DNA from: Acidobacteriota bacterium
Lineage (GTDB): Bacteria > Acidobacteriota > Vicinamibacteria > Marinacidobacterales > SMYC01
Assembly: GCA_030598165.1 (NCBI GenBank)
Contig: JAUVQL010000013.1
Span: 1-9,994, forward strand
Length of the DNA: 9,994 nt
Reading direction: 5' to 3'
Part shown: in pieces, positions 1 through 6,737 of the stretch
Layout of the letters: each line of letters begins with the position of its first letter
How positions within the stretch are numbered: position 1 is the first letter of the stretch
Position numbers and translations under genes: made by a program
The notes under the pieces: model-generated
What the model was told of the DNA's origin: nothing
What the model saw: only the letters and a program-made list of their open reading frames with translations
The model's database searches: none

Positions 1-1
1 C

Positions 2-463
2 GTTGCGAATACGTTGCTCATCGGTTCGGCCATCATGGGATTGAACTTCACGGTCGGTGCACCCGAGTCCCTCTTCCCGACGAACCAGCTTCGTGACGAG
101 GCCATCAGGCTAGCCCAAATCTCTGGCTCAACCATCGAGCTGGAGTCCGATCCTCAAAATGCAGTCAAGAACGCCGATGCCATTTATACTGATGTCTGGG
201 TTTCCATGGGGGAAGAGGACAAGCCGGGTATTCAGGATCGCCTCGATTCGTTGAAGCCCTTCCAGGTCAACGCCGCGCTCATGGAGGCCACCGGCAAGCC
301 AGACACTATCTTTCTCCACTGCTTACCGGCTCATCACACGGACGGTGTCCACGACATGGAGGTGACGGAAGAAGTCTTCGAGTCTCCCAACTCAAAGATC
401 TTCGATCAAGCCGAGAATCGTCTCCACACCATCAAGGCCGTTATGGTGGCAACACTGACTTGA
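2..463 (+). CDS. argF: Ornithine carbamoyltransferase, C-terminal part (5' end cut by window edge)
   Basis: This is the last 153 residues of ornithine carbamoyltransferase, which makes citrulline from carbamoyl phosphate and ornithine in cytoplasmic arginine synthesis. The open frame runs in from base 2 with no start, so the N-terminal carbamoyl-phosphate domain (STRT motif) lies outside. Visible family marks are TDVWVSMGEE, whose SMG loop binds ornithine, the HCLPAH active-site segment with its catalytic cysteine, and the closing FDQAENRLHTIKAVMVATL helix. The tail resembles the E. coli type (HCLPAFH...GMEVTDEVFES), but the loop between HCLPA and MEVTEE is roughly 15 residues shorter. The position after HCLPAH is His rather than the Arg of the HCLPAHRG type. 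A catabolic arcB role cannot be excluded without the rest of the gene, and no other arginine gene is visible. The gene ends in TGA and is followed by a strong hairpin. Confidence 0.95.
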   Translation, partial: VANTLLIGSAIMGLNFTVGAPESLFPTNQLRDEAIRLAQISGSTIELESDPQNAVKNADAIYTDVWVSMGEEDKPGIQDRLDSLKPFQVNAALMEATGKPDTIFLHCLPAHHTDGVHDMEVTEEVFESPNSKIFDQAENRLHTIKAVMVATLT

Positions 464-475
464 CTTCAAAGTAGA

Positions 476-548
476 AAGGCCCGGCACCGGGGGCCTCCGC
501 GCTTGAGATTTCAGAGCGCGGCCGCTGGCCGACCCCGTGCCGGGCCTT
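476..548 (+). terminator. Long GC-rich hairpin after argF, possible terminator
   Basis: Perfect 12-base outer arms, AAGGCCCGGCAC (476-487) and GTGCCGGGCCTT (537-548), enclose further pairing segments (CGGGG with CCCCG, GGCC with GGCC, CCGCGC with GCGCGG). The result is a folded element of about 73 bases starting 12 bases after the argF stop. The placement fits a transcription end or 3' stabilising hairpin. No T-tract follows the right arm, so it is not a classical intrinsic terminator; it could be an intergenic palindromic repeat instead. Confidence 0.45.
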
Positions 549-563
549 CAGTCCCACCCGCCA

Positions 564-569
564 TATAAT
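564..569 (+). promoter_or_regulatory. Possible -10 box (TATAAT) upstream of aceE
   Basis: A perfect TATAAT lies at the start of the AT-rich stretch, within CCATATAATGG. The bases 16-18 upstream are GC-rich arms of the argF hairpin and give no recognisable -35 element, so support is weak. If used, transcription would start near 576, just before the dyad at 579-616, giving a leader of about 345 bases before aceE. Confidence 0.25.
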
Positions 570-578
570 GGAACCGAA

Positions 579-616
579 CTAGATAACTAATTAAAGTGTA
601 TCATTAGTACATCTAG
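579..616. repeat. 38-base imperfect palindrome (operator- or leader-hairpin-like)
   Basis: CTAGAT-A-ACTAAT (579-591) pairs with ATTAGT-AC-ATCTAG (603-616) around an 11-base centre, giving 12 paired positions with only one-base/two-base unpaired interruptions. It sits right after the TATAAT box. As DNA it could be a dimeric repressor site; as RNA it would form a leader hairpin. It does not match the PdhR operator pattern (AATTGGT-N3-ACCAATT). Confidence 0.45.
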
Positions 617-619
617 AAA

Positions 620-655
620 CCCAAAGAAATAAGGCTTGGGATCTTTGTTTTTTTT
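620..655 (+). terminator. Weak intrinsic-terminator-like stem with T8 tract
   Basis: CAAAGA (622-627) pairs with TCTTTG (642-647), directly followed by eight Ts (648-655). An alternative stem pairs CCCAA (620-624) with TTGGG (636-640). The stem is short and AU-rich, so termination would be weak. The T8 position directly after the stem makes it a candidate attenuator in the aceE leader, or the end of a short transcript started near 576. Confidence 0.3.
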
Positions 656-862
656 GATTTTAAATGGTGAGAAATCAAGATAACATGCTCATTATAAATG
701 AATTAACCAATACGAACGAGATCCAGGCTCATAAAAACCAGGTGAATCAAGACAACTTAGCATAGAATAAAGGGCTGTCCCTTAAGGCCTTTGGGGGAGT
801 CGCGGTTTTTCTTGCTCTGCCCTCTACTCAATTAGTGATATGTAGATTTGTGAATTTATTGA

Positions 863-902
863 ATTCTCGAGTGCTCGATTTCGTAAGTTCTTGAGCTCTT
901 GA
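863..902. repeat. Five degenerate 8-base tandem repeats directly upstream of aceE
   Basis: The stretch divides into octamers ATTCTCGA, GTGCTCGA, TTTCGTAA, GTTCTTGA and GCTCTTGA. The third is the most degenerate. The best copies match the cleaner octamers (GTTCTCGA, GTTCTTGA, GTTCTTGC) at 6710-6733, past the far end of the pyruvate dehydrogenase genes. The block ends 18 bases before the aceE start codon, so the repeat abuts the ribosome binding site. Confidence 0.55.
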
Positions 903-920
903 CAAAGAGGAACAAAGTTT

Positions 921-3599
921 ATGTCCACCGAACCTAAGACCCTATCCGAGCCAGAATCATTGGAATCCATTGAAACGAGAGAGTGGCTATATTCGCTGGA
1001 ATGGGTGCTCCAGCACGGCGGGCGTGAACGCGTGGTACGACTCTTGGAACAGCTCGACACCTATGCCCATCAGGCCGGAGTCACGGTACCCTTCACTGCC
1101 AACACGCCTTACATCAACACCATCCCCTGGAACGACGAGACCGTTTATCCTGGCAATCGGGACATTGAGAGGCGCGTCAAGAGCTTGGTGCGTTGGAACG
1201 CCATGGCGATGGTGGTCCGAGCCAATCGAGAGCTCGAAGGCATCGGCGGGCACATCTCAACCTTCGCGTCCGCTGCCACCTTGTACGAGGTCGCCTTTAA
1301 TCATTTTTTGCGAGCCCAAAACGAGGAGCAAAACGGTGACATCGTTTTCTTTCAGGGTCATGCTGCACCGGGTATCTACGCGCGAGCTTTCTTGGAAGGC
1401 CGGTTGAGTATCGAACAGTTGGAGGACTTTCGCCGAGAGCTTCGGCCGAGCGGGGGACTGTCCTCTTACCCCCATCCATGGTTGATGCCTGAGTTTTGGC
1501 AGTTTCCAACGGTTTCCATGGGGCTGGGCGGTCTCATGGCCATCTATCAAGCTCGCTTCAACCGCTATCTCGAGGACCGGGGTTTGAAGACCACGAGCGA
1601 TCGTAAAATCTGGGCCTTTCTCGGCGACGGTGAGACCGATGAGCCGGAGACCCTCGGTGCGATCACACTGGCAGCGCGGGCTCGGTTGGACAATTTGGTC
1701 TTTGTCATCAACTGCAACTTGCAGCGTCTCGACGGTCCGGTTCGGGGCAACGGCAAGATCATTCAGGAGCTCGAGGCTGCTTTTCGAGGTGCGGGTTGGA
1801 ACGTTGTCAAATGCATCTGGGGTGGCGATTGGGATCCACTGCTTGCTCAGGATCACGATGGACTTTTAGTGCAGCGCATGAACGAAGTCGTCGACGGTGA
1901 GTATCAGAAGTACTTCGTCGAATCGGGGGATTACATTCGGAAGCACTTTTTCGGCACCCATCCGAAATTGCTCGACATGGTCAAACATCTCTCCGACGAG
2001 CAGCTTCGCAAGATGCGCTGGGGCGGTCACGACCCGCAGAAAGTTTACACGGCGTTCAAAGCTGCGGTCGAGCACAAAGGCTCTCCCACCGTTGTTTTGG
2101 CGAAGACCATCAAGGGCTACGGAATGGGTGAAGCCGGTGAAGGAAAAAACATCACCCATCAGCAAAAGAAGATGAACGAAGATGAGCTACGCCACTTTCG
2201 TTCCCGCTTCTCGATTCCCATCTCCGATGACGATTTGGCGGACGCGCCTTTCTATCGCCCCGATGATGACAGCCCTGAGCTTCAGTACTTCAAGGAAAGA
2301 CGCGCCGCGCTGGGCGGATATGTTCCTTCCCGACGCGTCAAATGTGAGCCCTTGCCGGCGCCCGATGAAAATCACTTCAAGGAGTTTTTCGAGGGTTCCG
2401 TGAGAGACGCATCGACGACCATGGTCTTCGTGCGCCTTCTCTCCAAGTTGCTTCGTGACAAGAGCATCGGCCAACGGATCGTGCCCATCGTCCCCGATGA
2501 GGCGCGCACGTTCGGCATGGAAGCGTTGTTCCGACAAGTCGGTATTTATTCGCACGTAGGACAACTCTACGAGCCCGTCGATCGAGACACGCTCCTATAT
2601 TACAAAGAAGCTCAAAACGGTCAGATTTTCGAAGAGGGCATCACGGAAGCCGGCTCGCTCGCGTCTTTCATTGCAGCAGGCACCGCGCATGCGATACACG
2701 GCATCCATATGATCCCGTTCTTCATCTTCTATTCCATGTTTGGACTCCAAAGGGTGGGAGATCTCATTTGGGCGGCCGCGGACTCACGCACCAGGGGCTT
2801 TCTCATTGGAGGTACCTCGGGTAGGACGACACTGGCCGGCGAGGGACTACAGCATCAAGATGGCAACAGTCACATCCTCGCCTATCCAGTGCCCAACCTC
2901 GTGACCTACGACCCCGCCTACGCTTTCGAGATTGCCGTCATCATACGAGATGGGATCCGGCGGATGTACGAGCGAGGTGAGAGCATCTTCTACTACGTCA
3001 CCGTCATGAACGAAAATTATGCCATGCCTGCCATGCCGAAAGGAGCCGAAGAAGGTATCCTCCGTGGCATTTACAAGCTCAAAGGCTCGGGAACAAAAGG
3101 AAGCAAGCTCAAGGCTCAGCTCCTGGGAAGCGGGGCCATTCTGAACGAAGTGGTCAAAGCACAAGCGCTTCTCGATAACTATGGTGTCGCGGCGGATGTT
3201 TGGAGTGTTACGAGCTACAAAGAGCTCTACCGTGACGGCGCGTCCACCCATCGGTGGAACATGCTCCATCCCGGCAAGAAGCCGAAGGTGCCGTACGTAA
3301 CCCAGTGTCTTGGTAACACCTCTGGTCCCATTGTGTCGGCCTCTGATTACATCAAGGCCCTGGCAGAGACCGTCAGTCGCTGGTGCCCAAGGCCCATGGT
3401 TACATTGGGGACGGACGGTTTTGGTCGAAGCGAGGGGCGGGCCCAACTTCGGAATTTCTTCGAAGTTGATTCTCGTTACATCGCGCTGGCAACACTTCAC
3501 TCCCTTGCCCAGGAAGGTCAGTTGGAGTCCAAGGTCGTCGCAAAAGCCATCAAAGACCTCGAGATCGATCCCGACAAAGTCGATCCTGCCACGGCGTGA
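921..3599 (+). CDS. aceE: Pyruvate dehydrogenase E1 component, homodimeric type
   Basis: E1 of the pyruvate dehydrogenase complex is a cytoplasmic thiamine-diphosphate enzyme that decarboxylates pyruvate and reductively acetylates the lipoyl group of E2. The 892-residue length matches the single-chain AceE type (E. coli 887), not the alpha2beta2 type. The cofactor motif begins GDGETDE (residues 235-241) and continues to the NCN of VINCNLQRLDGP. His413 in ITHQQKKMN aligns with the active-site-loop His407 of the E. coli enzyme. GLQHQDGNSH and the closing TDGFGRSEGRAQLRNFFEVD are also characteristic. The start ATG has GAGG 10 bases upstream; the N-terminal segment (TREWLYSLEWVLQHGG) is the usual E2-binding region, so this start looks complete. 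aceF begins 10 bases after the stop, clearly as an operon. No frameshift or missing key residue is seen. Confidence 0.98.
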   Translation: MSTEPKTLSEPESLESIETREWLYSLEWVLQHGGRERVVRLLEQLDTYAHQAGVTVPFTANTPYINTIPWNDETVYPGNRDIERRVKSLVRWNAMAMVVRANRELEGIGGHISTFASAATLYEVAFNHFLRAQNEEQNGDIVFFQGHAAPGIYARAFLEGRLSIEQLEDFRRELRPSGGLSSYPHPWLMPEFWQFPTVSMGLGGLMAIYQARFNRYLEDRGLKTTSDRKIWAFLGDGETDEPETLGAITLAARARLDNLVFVINCNLQRLDGPVRGNGKIIQELEAAFRGAGWNVVKCIWGGDWDPLLAQDHDGLLVQRMNEVVDGEYQKYFVESGDYIRKHFFGTHPKLLDMVKHLSDEQLRKMRWGGHDPQKVYTAFKAAVEHKGSPTVVLAKTIKGYGMGEAGEGKNITHQQKKMNEDELRHFRSRFSIPISDDDLADAPFYRPDDDSPELQYFKERRAALGGYVPSRRVKCEPLPAPDENHFKEFFEGSVRDASTTMVFVRLLSKLLRDKSIGQRIVPIVPDEARTFGMEALFRQVGIYSHVGQLYEPVDRDTLLYYKEAQNGQIFEEGITEAGSLASFIAAGTAHAIHGIHMIPFFIFYSMFGLQRVGDLIWAAADSRTRGFLIGGTSGRTTLAGEGLQHQDGNSHILAYPVPNLVTYDPAYAFEIAVIIRDGIRRMYERGESIFYYVTVMNENYAMPAMPKGAEEGILRGIYKLKGSGTKGSKLKAQLLGSGAILNEVVKAQALLDNYGVAADVWSVTSYKELYRDGASTHRWNMLHPGKKPKVPYVTQCLGNTSGPIVSASDYIKALAETVSRWCPRPMVTLGTDGFGRSEGRAQLRNFFEVDSRYIALATLHSLAQEGQLESKVVAKAIKDLEIDPDKVDPATA

Positions 3600-3604
3600 G
3601 GAGG
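3599..3604 (+). promoter_or_regulatory. aceF ribosome binding site overlapping the aceE stop
   Basis: A perfect AGGAGG uses the last base of the aceE TGA stop and lies 5 bases before the aceF ATG at 3610. This fixes the aceF start and suggests translational coupling of E1 and E2. Confidence 0.85.
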
Positions 3605-3609
3605 AATGA

Positions 3610-4950
3610 ATGAGTAGAGAATTCAAGCTCCCGGAGCTCGGTGAAGGTGTGGAAGCCGGTGATGTCCTCAAGGTGTTGGTGGGAGTTGGCGATGCGGTAG
3701 ATGTCGATCAGGCGGTATTGGAGCTCGAGACCGACAAGGCGACCATTGAAGTGCCTGTTCCCTTTGGGGGTACGGTAACCGAAATTCAAGTCAAGGAAGG
3801 TGATAAGGTCAATGTCGGCCAAGTGATCATGATCTTGGAAGTATCGGAGGGGGCTTCGATGCCTGAGGCCAAGGCCGCCAAGCTGGTCGTTCCGCCAAAA
3901 GAAGCATCCGCCGAAACGGCATCGCCCGTCGCAGCACCACCGAAGCCTGCAAAGAAAGAGGAGCCCATAACTCCTCCTCCGCACCCGCCCTCTCTTCCAG
4001 GGTCTGGAGTGGCGCCGGCCGTCTCTCCCTCCCAAATGAATTCGCGAGAGGTCGTTCCTGCTGCTCCGTCGGTGCGCCGCATCGCCCGGGAACTCGGCGT
4101 AGATATTACCCATGTCACCGGGACCGGTCCGGGGAAACGCATAGTGATGGAGGACGTCAAGGAGCATGCTCGGCAAATCGTTTCTCGCATCGAAGCAGGT
4201 GGAACGACTCACGGACGCGAGCAGGGTCCGTTGCCGGATTTCGAGAAATGGGGCGCCATCGAAAGGCAATCCATGAGTAATGTGCGTCGCAAGACGGCGG
4301 AGCATCTGACCCAAAGTTGGGCAGCGCCTCACGTTACCAATCATGACCTCGCAGACATCACCGGTCTCGAAACGCTCCGCAAGCGTTATGCGGGCAAGGC
4401 CGAAGCGTCGGGAGGCAAGCTCACCATGACCGCCATCGCGCTGAAGTTCGTGGCGGCGGCGCTCAAAGTCTTTCCACAGTTCAATGCCTCCGTCGATATG
4501 GGGAAGGAAGAGATCGTTCTAAAGAAATACATCCATGTCGGTGTTGCCGTGGATACGGAACGCGGACTGCTGGTTCCCGTGATTCGGGATGTCGACCGGA
4601 AGAACATCGTCGAGCTTTCAGTCGAGCTTTCGGAACTGGCGGAGAAGGCCAGGAGTCGGAAGCTGGGACTCGAGGACATGCAGGGTGGAACCTTTACCAT
4701 CACTAATTTGGGTGGCATTGGTGGGACGGCCTTCACACCCATCATCAATTGGCCGGAAGTCGCGATTTTGGGACTCTCGCGAGGCCGTAAGGAGCCTGTC
4801 TTTGTCGATGGTCAGTTCGTTCCACGATTGATGTTGCCTCTATCGCTCACCTACGACCATCGCCTCATCGACGGGGCGAATGCAGCACGATTCCTGCGCT
4901 GGCTGGCGGAGGCTTTCGAGAATCCCTTCCTGTTGTCTCTAGAGGGCTAG
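3610..4950 (+). CDS. aceF: Dihydrolipoyl acetyltransferase, E2 of pyruvate dehydrogenase
   Basis: E2 is the core of the pyruvate dehydrogenase complex; it accepts the acetyl group from E1 on its lipoyl arm and transfers it to CoA. The 446 residues show one lipoyl domain (about 1-80; Lys43 in ETDKAT is the lipoylated residue), an Ala/Pro/Lys-rich flexible linker (about 81-138), a peripheral subunit-binding domain (about 139-177, PSVRRIARELGVDITHVTGTG), a second short linker, and the acetyltransferase domain (about 215-446). The latter contains FTITNLGGIGGTAFTPIIN and the active-site DHRLIDG with His417 and Asp421. The closing domain resembles E. coli AceF more than E2 of branched-chain or 2-oxoglutarate complexes. 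Adjacency to aceE settles substrate use. Having one lipoyl domain instead of the three of E. coli is common elsewhere. A 7-base-pair hairpin begins 3 bases after the stop. Confidence 0.97.
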   Translation: MSREFKLPELGEGVEAGDVLKVLVGVGDAVDVDQAVLELETDKATIEVPVPFGGTVTEIQVKEGDKVNVGQVIMILEVSEGASMPEAKAAKLVVPPKEASAETASPVAAPPKPAKKEEPITPPPHPPSLPGSGVAPAVSPSQMNSREVVPAAPSVRRIARELGVDITHVTGTGPGKRIVMEDVKEHARQIVSRIEAGGTTHGREQGPLPDFEKWGAIERQSMSNVRRKTAEHLTQSWAAPHVTNHDLADITGLETLRKRYAGKAEASGGKLTMTAIALKFVAAALKVFPQFNASVDMGKEEIVLKKYIHVGVAVDTERGLLVPVIRDVDRKNIVELSVELSELAEKARSRKLGLEDMQGGTFTITNLGGIGGTAFTPIINWPEVAILGLSRGRKEPVFVDGQFVPRLMLPLSLTYDHRLIDGANAARFLRWLAEAFENPFLLSLEG

Positions 4951-4953
4951 CCT

Positions 4954-4971
4954 ACGGCCCCTCAGGGCCGT
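4954..4971 (+). terminator. Small perfect hairpin just after aceF
   Basis: ACGGCCC-CTCA-GGGCCGT is a 7-base-pair GC-rich stem with a tetraloop, starting 3 bases after the aceF stop. No T-run follows immediately. It probably stabilises the aceE-aceF message end or causes partial termination before lpd. Confidence 0.45.
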
Positions 4972-4991
4972 CGGCCGCGAGGAATGGGCGC

Positions 4992-5044
4992 CGCTCGGGC
5001 TTTTTTCGGCAGCCCAGGGAATGCGGCCGAAAAAAACCCGAGCG
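4992..5044. repeat. Large inverted repeat in the aceF-lpd gap
   Basis: CGCTCGGGCTTTTTTCGGC (4992-5010) and GCCGAAAAAAACCCGAGCG (5026-5044) are 19-base arms pairing with a single mismatch around a 15-base loop. It would form a very stable hairpin. It contains a T6 run on one arm and an A7 run on the other, so on either strand the U-run sits inside the stem rather than after it. It could reduce read-through into lpd or be a mobile-type palindromic repeat. Four copies of GAGCGA follow or overlap it (5040, 5047, 5064, 5126). Confidence 0.65.
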
Positions 5045-5148
5045 AGGAGCGAGGGCCGGGCGCGAGCGAACCCCCTTCGCTTAAAGCTTCGGGGACCAGC
5101 CGAAGCCTTGGCGAGGCTGGGAGCCGAGCGACCCAACTAAGGAATGCT

Positions 5149-6570
5149 ATGACCAATACGAAAATAAGTCTTGCCGTCGTTGGCGGAGGCCCCGGCGGAT
5201 ACGCTGCGGCGTTTCTCGCCGCGGATTTGGGATTGGATGTCACGCTCATCGACGACGCGCCCAATCCTGGGGGAGTCTGTCTATACCGAGGCTGCATTCC
5301 TTCCAAGGCACTCCTTCATGTGGCCAAGGTCATCGACGAGTCCCGCCGAGCCGCGGCGTGGGGCGTCGAGTTCGCGAAACCGAAGATCCACCTCGAGAAG
5401 CTCAGGGCGTGGAAAGAAAACGTTGTTTCCAAATTAACCGGCGGACTTGGGCAATTGACTAAACAACGAAAGGTCCTTTATTTACAGGGCCGAGCGAGCT
5501 TCGTGGATTCTCATACTCTCCGGATCGAGAACGCGAAGGGCGGCGAAGAGAAATTGACCTTTGGCAACGTGATCTTGGCGACCGGATCGCGTCCGGCGGT
5601 CATTCCCAGTCTTTCCTTAGATAGTCCTCGAGTGATGGACTCGACCGGGGCCCTCGCGCTCGAGGACGTCCCCAAGAGGTTGCTGGTGATCGGCGGCGGC
5701 TACATCGGCCTCGAAATGGGGACCGCATACGCCGCTCTCGGAAGCCAAGTGACGGTCGTCGAGATGTTACCGGGACTTCTTCCTGGGGCTGACCGCGACC
5801 TCGTCTCGGTTCTGGCCCGTCGATTGGCGAGCGAGTTCCATTCCATACAGCTCTCGAGTCGTGTAGCGGAGATGAAAGTAAAAGGGAAGGGCGTCGAGGT
5901 CCGCATCGAGGGAGAGAAGATAGAAGAACCCATCCAAAACTTTGACAAGGTCCTTGTCGCCGTCGGGCGAAAACCGAACTCAGATATTCCAGGCCTCGAC
6001 AAGACCAAGGTTGTCGTCGACGAGAAAGGTTTCATCCAAGTGGATGCTCGAAGACGGACGGCGGACCCTGCCATCTATGCCATCGGCGACGTCGTCGGGG
6101 AGCCGATGCTGGCCCACAAAGCCTCTCACGAGGGACGCGTGGCGGCCGAAGCCATTGCCGGTGAAAAAGCGGTTTTCGAGCCGCGGGCGATTCCCGCCGT
6201 CGTTTTTACCGATCCGGAGCTCGCCTGGTGCGGGTTGACCGAGAGTGAAGCGAAAGACAAGAAGTTGCCGGTCAGAGTCTCACGGTTTCCTTGGGCCGCT
6301 TCAGGAAGGGCAATGACATTGGGGCGCGCCGATGGTCTCACCAAGCTTCTCATCGATCCTAACACCGAGCGTGTCTTGGGCGCCGGTATCGTAGGTCCCG
6401 GTGCTGGAGAGCTCATCGCCGAGATGGTACTGGCTGTCGAGATGGCAGCGGTTGCTACCGACATCAAAATGAGTATTCATCCCCACCCGACGCTGTCCGA
6501 GACCATCATGGAGTCGGCAGAAGTCTTTTTCGGCCAAGCCACCCACGTCTACCGACCATTGAAGAAGTAG
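5149..6570 (+). CDS. lpd: Dihydrolipoyl dehydrogenase, E3
   Basis: E3 is an FAD enzyme of the cytoplasm that reoxidises the dihydrolipoyl arm of E2 and passes electrons to NAD+. The 473 residues have the usual family length. The FAD-binding GGGPGG (12-17) is followed by the redox disulfide in GGVCLYRGCIPSK (Cys44/Cys49), the NAD-binding GGGYIG (182-187), AIYAIGDV of the second FAD site, and the C-terminal HPHPTLSE with His446 and Glu451 as the catalytic base pair. I chose the ATG at 5149 because AAGGA lies 5 bases upstream and the protein then starts just before the first beta strand. The frame stays open upstream to 4984, but that extension has no homologous look and runs through the hairpin. 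It probably serves pyruvate dehydrogenase; it may also serve other 2-oxoacid complexes or glycine cleavage. Its 198-base gap from aceF may allow separate expression. Confidence 0.96.
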   Translation: MTNTKISLAVVGGGPGGYAAAFLAADLGLDVTLIDDAPNPGGVCLYRGCIPSKALLHVAKVIDESRRAAAWGVEFAKPKIHLEKLRAWKENVVSKLTGGLGQLTKQRKVLYLQGRASFVDSHTLRIENAKGGEEKLTFGNVILATGSRPAVIPSLSLDSPRVMDSTGALALEDVPKRLLVIGGGYIGLEMGTAYAALGSQVTVVEMLPGLLPGADRDLVSVLARRLASEFHSIQLSSRVAEMKVKGKGVEVRIEGEKIEEPIQNFDKVLVAVGRKPNSDIPGLDKTKVVVDEKGFIQVDARRRTADPAIYAIGDVVGEPMLAHKASHEGRVAAEAIAGEKAVFEPRAIPAVVFTDPELAWCGLTESEAKDKKLPVRVSRFPWAASGRAMTLGRADGLTKLLIDPNTERVLGAGIVGPGAGELIAEMVLAVEMAAVATDIKMSIHPHPTLSETIMESAEVFFGQATHVYRPLKK

Positions 6571-6572
6571 AC

Positions 6573-6593
6573 AGAAGCCAGAAGCCAGAAGCC
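6573..6593. repeat. Three perfect 7-base tandem repeats (AGAAGCC) after lpd
   Basis: AGAAGCC occurs three times without change, starting 3 bases after the lpd stop. Such short arrays are polymorphic simple repeats; no function is apparent. Confidence 0.7.
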
Positions 6594-6604
6594 AGTGAAA
6601 TAAG

Positions 6605-6693
6605 GGGGTAAGGCCTCAACGCGCTGGAATTACGGAGAGGCCTGACCCCACTAGTGATGCGTTCTTCTTGTTACGGAGGGGCCTGACCCCACT
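6605..6693. repeat. REP-like element: inverted repeat plus 23-base direct repeat
   Basis: Two copies of a 23-base unit (6630-6652 and 6671-6693) differ at one position and share the core GGCCTGACCCCACT, with an 18-base spacer. To the left, GGGGTAAGGCCTC (6605-6617) is the inverse of GAGGCCTGACCCC (6637-6649) with one mismatch, forming a hairpin with a 19-base loop. The placement between convergent genes (lpd and the sigma-54 regulator) is typical of repetitive extragenic palindromes, which can be spread by REP-associated tyrosine transposases. It may also end transcription from both sides. No transposase is present in the window. Confidence 0.6.
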
Positions 6694-6709
6694 CTGAGTG
6701 AGTGCTTGG

Positions 6710-6733
6710 GTTCTCGAGTTCTTGAGTTCTTGC
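6710..6733. repeat. Three 8-base tandem repeats (GTTCTYGA type)
   Basis: GTTCTCGA, GTTCTTGA and GTTCTTGC follow one another without gaps and end 4 bases before the stop of the minus-strand regulator gene. They match the degenerate octamers upstream of aceE (863-902). Confidence 0.6.
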
Positions 6734-6737
6734 TCAG

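Larger units (their letters stand above)
549..862. other. AT-rich non-coding stretch upstream of aceE
   Basis: I see no plausible protein gene here. Composition shifts sharply from GC-rich to AT-rich near base 562 and back near 860. Within it are a TATAAT box (564-569), a large dyad (579-616), a weak stem before a T8 tract (620-655), a small perfect dyad TCATT-ATA-AATGA (689-701) and a short stem AAGGG-CTGT-CCCTT (770-783). It is most likely the regulatory or leader region of the aceE-aceF-lpd genes, although its base composition is unlike the rest of the window. Confidence 0.5.

Noticed and set aside
899..904. TTGACA just before aceE as a -35 box
   Set aside because: A matching -10 would fall inside the aceE coding start (about 922-927), where no TATAAT-like sequence exists; the hexamer is part of the octamer repeat.
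2847..3671. 274-codon antisense open frame spanning the aceE-aceF junction
   Set aside because: It lies opposite well-conserved E1/E2 coding sequence, has no recognisable protein motifs, and is explained by codon bias on the other strand. The same holds for antisense frames at 1257-1856, 3550-4344 and 7485-8162.
4984..5148. N-terminal extension of lpd from an upstream ATG at 4984
   Set aside because: The purine-rich stretch is only a base or so from that ATG, the encoded segment is low-complexity and runs through the large hairpin and GAGCGA repeats, and ATG 5149 has a good AAGGA at 5 bases and begins just before the FAD-binding fold.
6630..6693. CRISPR-like array from two 23-base repeats with an 18-base spacer
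   Set aside because: Only two direct copies, a spacer too short, an inverted partial copy to the left and no cas genes; a REP-like element explains it better.
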